From: Alphaproteobacteria bacterium
GTDB taxonomy: Bacteria > Pseudomonadota > Alphaproteobacteria > Sphingomonadales > Emcibacteraceae
Direction: 5' to 3'
DNA length: 20,702 nucleotides
Assembly: GCA_013152615.1 (NCBI GenBank)
Contig: JAADGA010000008.1
Location: 1 to 20,702 of the forward strand
Shown here: positions 15,103 to 20,702 of the stretch, in pieces
Layout of the letters: the number at the start of each line of letters is the position of its first letter
Position numbering within the stretch: position 1 is the stretch's first letter
Position numbers and translations under genes: made by a program
Notes under the pieces: generated by a model
What the model was told of the DNA's origin: nothing
The model's input: only the letters and a program-made list of their open reading frames with translations
The model's database searches: none

Positions 15103-17737
15103 CTAAATAATATTACTGGCAATCCAGCGTTTGACGTGATTAATGTCCACATTTCGTCTGCGGGCATAATCTGCGACCTGATCTTCTCCGATCTTGCCAA
15201 TGCCGAAATATTGAGCCTTCGGATGACTGAGATAATAGCCCGATACCGATGACGCCGGCATCATCGCCATACTGTCGGTCAGGACTATGTCGGCATTTTT
15301 GGTGGCATCCAGCAACGTGAACAGCGTCGGTTTAGTGGTATGGTCCGGGCACGCCGGATAGCCCGGTGCCGGGCGGATACCGTCATAGCGCTCACGGATA
15401 ATTTCCTCATTGGTCAGCGTTTCATCGGGCGCATAGCCCCAATATTCCGTCCGTACCAGCTGATGCATATGTTCGGCGAAGGCCTCCGCCAGCCGGTCGG
15501 CGAGGGATTTCAACAGGATAGAACTATAATCATCGAATTTAGCCTGAAACTGCTGTATCTTTTCATCAATGCCAATACCCGCCGTCACCGCGAAACCGCC
15601 GAAATAGTCGGCTTTGCCACTGCTTTCGGGGGCGACAAAATCGGCAAGGCACATATTATAGCTGCCTTGGCGTTTCCTGATCTGCTGACGCAGGAATGGC
15701 ACCGTTTCGATAATATCCGTCCGGCTGTCATCGCTATAAAGCACGACGTCATCACCGACGGCATTGGCTGGCCAGAAGCCGATTACCGCCTGCGCCGTCA
15801 GCCATTTCTCATCCTGAATCGATGTCAGCATCGCTTCCGCCTCGGCAAATAAATTACTGGCAATTTCGCCGACAACCTTGTCCTGCAGAATTTTCGGATA
15901 ATTGCCCGCCAGCTCCCAGGTCCGGAAAAACGGTGTCCAGTCAATCATATTCACCAGCCGCCCGAGATCATAATCCCTGAAAGATTTCACCCCGAGGAAA
16001 CTGGGCTTTGGCGGGGTATAATTTGCCCAGTCGATCGGAAATCTATTGTCCCGGCAGTCGCCAATAGTGATCCGGTCGCGTTTCTTTTTGCCCCGTGCAT
16101 GGCGGTCCCGCATATCCTGATACTCATTGGCGACTTTGGCAACATAGTCATCTTTCAGGGTTTTGCTGAGCAGGTTGCTCGCGACCCCGACCGCGCGTGA
16201 GGCATCAAGCACATGAATCACCGGATGATTATAATTCGGCGCAATTTTAACCGCGGTATGAATTTTCGAGGTTGTCGCCCCGCCGATCATCATCGGAATA
16301 TCAAAATTCTCGCGCTGCATTTCACTGGCGACCTGGGCCATCTCCTCAAGCGACGGCGTAATCAGGCCCGACAGGCCGATAATATCAACCTTTTCCTCAA
16401 TAGCGGTTTTCAGGATTTTGTCATAAGGCACCATCACCCCGAGATCAACAATCTCGTAATTATTACATTGCAACACCACGCCGACGATATTTTTGCCGAT
16501 GTCATGGACATCGCCCTTGACCGTCGCCATCAGGATCTTGCCCTTGGTGCTGATATCGCCTGATTTGGCCTTTTCCGCCTCAATGAACGGCAGCAGATAC
16601 GCCACCGACTGTTTCATCACCCGCGCCGATTTTACCACCTGCGGCAGGAACATCTGGCCGGAACCAAACAGGTCACCAACCACATTCATGCCGTCCATCA
16701 ACGGCCCTTCGATCACCTCAAGCGCCTGATCAAACTGTTGGCGCGCCTCTTCGGTATCCTGCTCGATATAGCCGGTAATGCCCTTGACCAGCGCGTGCGA
16801 CAGCCGTTCTGTCACCGGTTTTTCACGCCAGCTCAGGTCTTCAACAATCTGAACCCCCTTTTCGCCACGGAAACGTTCCGCAATTTCGAGCAGCCGGTCA
16901 GTGGCATCATTGCGCCGGTTCAATATCACATCCTCAACCCGCACCCGCAATTCAGCATCAATTTCCGAATAAACCGTAATCAGTCCGGCATTGACAATGC
17001 CCATATCCATACCCCGCCGCGATCGCATGATAAAGAAAGACACTATGCATCGCTTCACGCACCGGATTATTGCCGCGGAACGAGAAGGACACATTGCTGA
17101 CCCCGCCGGAAATATGACAATAGGGCAAGGTCTGCTTGATTATTCGGGTTGCTTCGATAAAATCGACACTGTAATTATTATGCTCGTCAATGCCGGTTGC
17201 AACCGCAAACACATTGGGATCAAAAATAATGTCTTCCGGCGGAAAATCAGCCTCATTGACCAGAATATTATAGCTGTTGGTGCAGATTTCTATCTTACGT
17301 TCAAGCGTATCCGCCTGCCCCTGTTCATCAAAGGCCATAACCACCGCTGCCGCCCCGTAATCCCGAATCAGCCGGGCATGATGGATAAAAAGCTCCTTGC
17401 CCTCTTTCATCGAAATACTGTTGACCACCGCCTTGCCCTGAACACATTTAAGTCCGGCCTCAATCACCGACCATTTGGAACTGTCGATCATCACCGGCAC
17501 CCGGGAAATATCCGGCTCGGACGCAATCAGATTGAGGAAGGTCACCATCGCCTGCTCGCTGTCAAGCATGGCCTCATCCATGTTGATATCGATGATCTGG
17601 GCCCCGGCCTCGACCTGCTGGCGGGCAACATCAAGGGCCGTGGCAAAATCACCATTCATAATCAACTTCTTGAATCTGGCCGAGCCGGTAATATTGGTTC
17701 GTTCGCCGATATTAATAAAAATTGAATTTTTTTTCAT
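15103..17737 (-). CDS. metH: Methionine synthase part B (pterin, cobalamin and activation domains), frame interrupted
   Basis: The C-terminal three quarters of cobalamin-dependent methionine synthase as its own gene. It begins [20 protein letters not shown]. The pterin domain (to about residue 290) includes [10 protein letters not shown] and [20 protein letters not shown]; next come the helical cap and the cobalamin domain with [12 protein letters not shown], whose His (about 411) is the lower axial ligand. The reactivation domain has [17 protein letters not shown] and [19 protein letters not shown]. Frame one runs from 17737 to 16958; frame two is open from before 17040 to 15103. Removing one G from the GGGG run (plus-strand CCCC, 17012-17015) turns AAGYGYG into [12 protein letters not shown], the expected continuation, giving 877 residues. 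The start overlaps the part A stop (ATGA). An over-called base is more likely than gene loss, but only raw reads can tell. Confidence 0.92.
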
Positions 17738-18786
17738 TGCTGTATCACCTCAAATGGTTCCAGCCCCGAAAGCCGGATATGACGGTCAACTTCGGGGATG
17801 CGGCGCGGGGGTACCCCCGAAACCGCCTCGGCTATGGCGGTGATATGACCGGGTTCCGTACCGCAACAGCCGCCAATAATATTAACCAGACCACTGGTCG
17901 CCCATTCCTTTAGCTGAAGCGCCATATCAGCCGGGCTTTCATCATATTCACCCATTTCATTGGGCAGACCGGCATTGGGATGGGCGGAAATATGACACTC
18001 GGCAATCTTCGCGATCGAAACGATATGCTGACGCAGGTCTTTGGCGCCGAGCGCACAGTTGAAACCGATGCTGAGCGGATTTGCGTGGCGCACGGAATAC
18101 CAGAAGGCCTCCGGCGTCTGCCCCGACAGCGTGCGGCCCGAGGCATCGGTAATCGTACCCGAGATCATGATCGGCAGTTCAACATTCATCTCGCCGAAGA
18201 TCTGCTTCACCGCGAAAATCGCCGCCTTGGCATTCAGGGTATCAAAAATAGTCTCGATCATGATAATATCGGCACCACCGTCAATCAGGCCCCGGGTCGC
18301 CTCGGTGTAATTTTCCACCAGTTCATCGAAAGTGATGTTGCGAAAGGCCGGGTTACTCACGTCCGGCGACAGCGAGGCGGTGCGGCTGGTCGGCCCGAGG
18401 GTACCGACGACAAAACGCGGCTTGCCGGGCGTACGCGCGCTGAATTCATCGGCGACGTCACGGGCAATGCGCGCCCCCTGCTGATTTAACTCATAGGCGA
18501 GCGCCTCCATGCCATAATCCGACTGCGACACCCGGGTGGAATTAAAACTATTGGTCTCGACCATGTCGGCACCGGCGGCGAAATACTGCCGGTGAATATC
18601 CTTGATAATATCGGGCTGAGTCAGGCTCAACAGGTCATTATTGCCCTTGACGTCCTGTTTCCAGTCCTTAAATCGTGCCCCGCGATAGGCGGCTTCATCC
18701 AGATGGTGACGCTGGATCATGGTGCCCATCGCCCCGTCCAGAATCAGTATCCGGCTCTTCAGGGCCTGTTGTAAAATAGTGGTCAT
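17734..18786 (-). CDS. metH: Methionine synthase part A (homocysteine methyltransferase domain)
   Basis: A 350-residue protein equal to the N-terminal homocysteine-binding module of MetH. It starts [21 protein letters not shown] and includes [16 protein letters not shown] and [17 protein letters not shown]. The zinc ligands are Cys244 (FNCALGA) and Cys307/Cys308 ([10 protein letters not shown]). It activates homocysteine as a zinc thiolate and receives the methyl group from methylcobalamin on part B. The ATG at 18786 has GGGGAG upstream and overlaps the metF stop by four bases (ATGA); its own stop overlaps the part B ATG in the same way. Splitting MetH at this linker is known in several alphaproteobacterial groups, so it is not damage. 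Confidence 0.95.
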   Translation of the reverse strand: MTTILQQALKSRILILDGAMGTMIQRHHLDEAAYRGARFKDWKQDVKGNNDLLSLTQPDIIKDIHRQYFAAGADMVETNSFNSTRVSQSDYGMEALAYELNQQGARIARDVADEFSARTPGKPRFVVGTLGPTSRTASLSPDVSNPAFRNITFDELVENYTEATRGLIDGGADIIMIETIFDTLNAKAAIFAVKQIFGEMNVELPIMISGTITDASGRTLSGQTPEAFWYSVRHANPLSIGFNCALGAKDLRQHIVSIAKIAECHISAHPNAGLPNEMGEYDESPADMALQLKEWATSGLVNIIGGCCGTEPGHITAIAEAVSGVPPRRIPEVDRHIRLSGLEPFEVIQQ

Positions 18787-19697
18787 TGGTTTTCTCCCCT
18801 GGGTCTGATCCCCAGAAAATGGCATATGGTGGTGGTGAGTTCCGATCGGTTCAGAGTATAGAAATGGAAATTGCGCACCCCGCCCTGATAGAGACGCATA
18901 CAGTGTTCCGCCGCCACCGTTGCCGCGACATAGCGCCTGATTTCCGGGCGATCGTCAAGACCGTCAAACAGGGTTTCCAGCCATTTTGGTACGCTGGTGC
19001 CGCAACGGGCGGAAAAATTGCGGGTCTGGGTAAAATTGGTCACCGGCATGATACCGGGAATGACAGGCACCGTGATTCCGGCCGCCCGCACCCGGTCGAT
19101 AAAGCGGAAATACATATCAACATCAAAAAAATACTGGGTGATGGCCTGATCGGCACCGGCATCTATTTTGCGCTTGAGGTTATCAATATCCGCCGCCGGG
19201 CTTGCAGAATCCGGGTGGCCTTCGGGGTAAGCCGCGACCGACAGCTCGAAATTCGCTATTTTTTTGAGACCGGCAACCAGATCAGCCGCATTGACATAGC
19301 CCTGGGCATGGGGTTGATACGCCTGGCCAGCCTGTGCCATATCCCCGCGCAGGGCGACAATATGACGCACCCCCATATCCCAATATTCCCGGGCAATATC
19401 ATCAACCTCGCCCCGGCTGGCGCCAACGCAGGTCAGATGGGCCGCCGGCACCAGACCGGTTTCCGTCAATATCCGTGAAATAGTGGCATGGGTGCGGGCG
19501 CGGGTGCTGCCGCCAGCGCCATAGGTCACCGAAACCATTTTCGGCTGCAACGGGGCAAGGCTTGCAATACTCGCCCACAAAGCCGTTTCCATTTTGTCGG
19601 TTTTTGGGGGAAAAAACTCAAAAGAAACGTTGATATCCTTTGCCTCGGCCGCAAAAAGACTGGGACTCAGCAGGTCTGCATTGGTCATTTTAATCAC
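18783..19697 (-). CDS. metF: Methylenetetrahydrofolate reductase MetF
   Basis: A 304-residue TIM-barrel flavoenzyme that reduces 5,10-methylene-THF to 5-methyl-THF, the methyl donor for MetH next door. Motifs: [13 protein letters not shown] with the catalytic Glu (Glu27), [36 protein letters not shown], and the closing [13 protein letters not shown]. Length is normal. The start could be GTG at 19697 or ATG at 19688, three codons later; neither has a strong Shine-Dalgarno. It follows the ArsR-methyltransferase gene by about 24-33 bases and overlaps metH part A by four, so the four genes look like one methionine operon. Confidence 0.96.
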   Translation of the reverse strand: MIKMTNADLLSPSLFAAEAKDINVSFEFFPPKTDKMETALWASIASLAPLQPKMVSVTYGAGGSTRARTHATISRILTETGLVPAAHLTCVGASRGEVDDIAREYWDMGVRHIVALRGDMAQAGQAYQPHAQGYVNAADLVAGLKKIANFELSVAAYPEGHPDSASPAADIDNLKRKIDAGADQAITQYFFDVDMYFRFIDRVRAAGITVPVIPGIMPVTNFTQTRNFSARCGTSVPKWLETLFDGLDDRPEIRRYVAATVAAEHCMRLYQGGVRNFHFYTLNRSELTTTICHFLGIRPRGENQ

Positions 19698-19721
19698 GCT
19701 GTTTTCTCAATTTTATTTTAA

Positions 19722-20675
19722 TCATTGCTTTTTATTGGCGACCCAGATTGACAGGTCGAGCGACTGCCCCTTCAGATGGATCACCGGATCACTTGCCAGA
19801 CCGACATTATCCAGCCAGCCAATGACGTCCTCATCCTTGAAACCCAGTCGACGATGGGCATGTTCATCACGCAGATATTCGAGGGTGTGCGGGGCGAAAT
19901 CAACAATAATCACCCGGCCATTCACCCGGAGCAACCGGCTTGTTTCCCTGAGCGCCGCACTCGGGTCATCGGCGAAATGCAACACCTGATGGATCAGGAT
20001 CAGGTCGATGGAGCCGCTTGCCAGCGCAAGGTCATACATATCGCCCTGACGGACCTGACAATTATGCAGGTTGGATTTCTCCAGATTGACCCGGGCAATC
20101 GCCAGCATTTCCCGGCTGAGGTCAATCCCGGTGCCGCGGCCAATCCGGTCGGCGAAAACCTCCAATATCCGGCCGGTGCCGGTGCCAACATCAAGAAAAT
20201 CATCAATTTTCATATCAGCGGTGACCTCTAGCAGGATCTTTTCGACATCGCCTTCGGAGACATAGAGCGAGCGGATACGGTCCCAATCGGCGGCATTTTC
20301 CCGGAAATATCGCCGGGCCTTGCCCTTGCGTCCCTCCTTGATCTCGGCCAGACGCTCCGCATCATGGCGCAGTATCTGCGCAGAAAACGGGATATATTCT
20401 ATAATTGCCCGGGCAAGTGCACCCTCGGCTCCGCCTTCCGCCAGACGGTAAAATATCCATGTTCCCTCCCGATAACGTTCCAGCAGTCCGGCCTCGCACA
20501 GTAATCTCAAATGCCGGGAAACCCGGGGCTGACTTTGGCGTAATATTGTCACCAGCTCCGTCACCGTCAGCTCGCCGCTGCGAAAGAGCGCCAATATGCG
20601 CAGCCGGGTTTCTTCACCCACTGCCTTCAGGGCATTAAGCATGCGCTCGAACCCTATTTCCATACCGCTGCTCAT
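19722..20675 (-). CDS. ArsR-type HTH regulator fused to a SAM-dependent methyltransferase domain
   Basis: A 317-residue two-domain protein. Residues of about 8-90 form an ArsR-type winged helix (LKAVGEETRLRILALF, then QSQPRVSRHLRLLCEAGLLE). The metal-binding Cys motif of ArsR/SmtB is absent (ELTVTEL), so it should not sense metals that way. Residues of about 120-310 form a class I methyltransferase fold with motif I FLDVGTGTGRILE (162-168 core), acidic Asp185 in GIDLS, and LILIHQVLHFADDPSAAL. Sitting first before metF-metH, it is probably their regulator, sensing SAM or SAH through the methyltransferase-like domain; this recalls SahR-type ArsR regulators of the methionine cycle, but the assignment is inference. 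The ATG has GGAG 8 bases upstream. A possible -10, TATAGT, lies at the window edge. Confidence 0.9.
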   Translation of the reverse strand: MSSGMEIGFERMLNALKAVGEETRLRILALFRSGELTVTELVTILRQSQPRVSRHLRLLCEAGLLERYREGTWIFYRLAEGGAEGALARAIIEYIPFSAQILRHDAERLAEIKEGRKGKARRYFRENAADWDRIRSLYVSEGDVEKILLEVTADMKIDDFLDVGTGTGRILEVFADRIGRGTGIDLSREMLAIARVNLEKSNLHNCQVRQGDMYDLALASGSIDLILIHQVLHFADDPSAALRETSRLLRVNGRVIIVDFAPHTLEYLRDEHAHRRLGFKDEDVIGWLDNVGLASDPVIHLKGQSLDLSIWVANKKQ

Positions 20676-20702
20676 CCATGCCGCTCCATACCAGACTATA
20701 AA

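Noticed and set aside
15092..15103. GGTC-TGTG-GACC hairpin between convergent gloC and metH part B as a shared terminator.
   Set aside because: The stem is only four base pairs and no T tract follows on either strand.
16991..17725. A 244-codon plus-strand open frame opposite metH part B.
   Set aside because: The product is His/Arg/Asn-rich with no recognisable motif and mirrors a strongly conserved coding region on the other strand; a shadow frame.
17734..18786. MetH split into two genes taken as a broken gene.
   Set aside because: The split falls at a domain linker, with a 4-base ATGA overlap and a proper new start; two-gene MetH is an established arrangement. The frameshift inside part B is a separate matter.

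Overview
The window is chromosomal DNA that looks alphaproteobacterial. It carries a DUF1489 gene (a family I know mainly from Alphaproteobacteria), an aerobic-type cobaltochelatase pair cobS-cobT divergent from a bolA gene, and a methionine synthase split into two genes directly downstream of metF and an ArsR/methyltransferase fusion gene. I cannot place the order. There are no rRNA or tRNA genes, no CRISPR array and no transposase gene.

Layout. 1-2434 (minus): an Lrp/AsnC regulator, then mgtE with a DUF1489 gene behind it. 2520-3999 (minus): an overlapping pair, an anchored metallo-beta-lactamase-fold protein and an alpha/beta hydrolase. 4000-4702: a 703-bp gap between divergent genes, holding a 274-bp cloverleaf-shaped palindromic element (4080-4353), a 13-bp direct repeat and a candidate promoter. 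4703-6639 (plus): a LytS-type sensor kinase and a LytTR response regulator overlapping by one base. 6700-8289 (minus): a four-TM, coiled-coil protein that looks distantly ZorA/MotA-like. 8428-9576 (plus): a GT4 glycosyltransferase. 9610-10945 (minus): a Sel1-type exported protein (frame broken) and a PLP-dependent threonine/serine dehydratase-like enzyme. 11235-14091 (minus): cobS (frame broken) and cobT. 14178-15091 (plus): bolA and gloC. 15103-20675 (minus): an ArsR-methyltransferase gene, metF, metH part A and metH part B (frame broken).

How it fits together. The last block covers the methyl branch of the methionine cycle: MetF makes 5-methyl-THF, MetH-A/MetH-B use it with cobalamin to methylate homocysteine, and the ArsR-methyltransferase fusion is a plausible local regulator. 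CobS/CobT belong to cobalt insertion in cobalamin synthesis, so cofactor production and a cofactor user lie about 1 kb apart.

Two points need a second look. The 4080-4353 element folds into a four-way junction with almost every base paired, and nothing in the window encodes a mobilising enzyme; it is the best candidate for something undescribed. Separately, three conserved genes (cobS, metH-B, sel1-like) each lose frame at or beside a G run on the coding strand. Homopolymer errors in the read or assembly explain this more simply than three independent pseudogenes.
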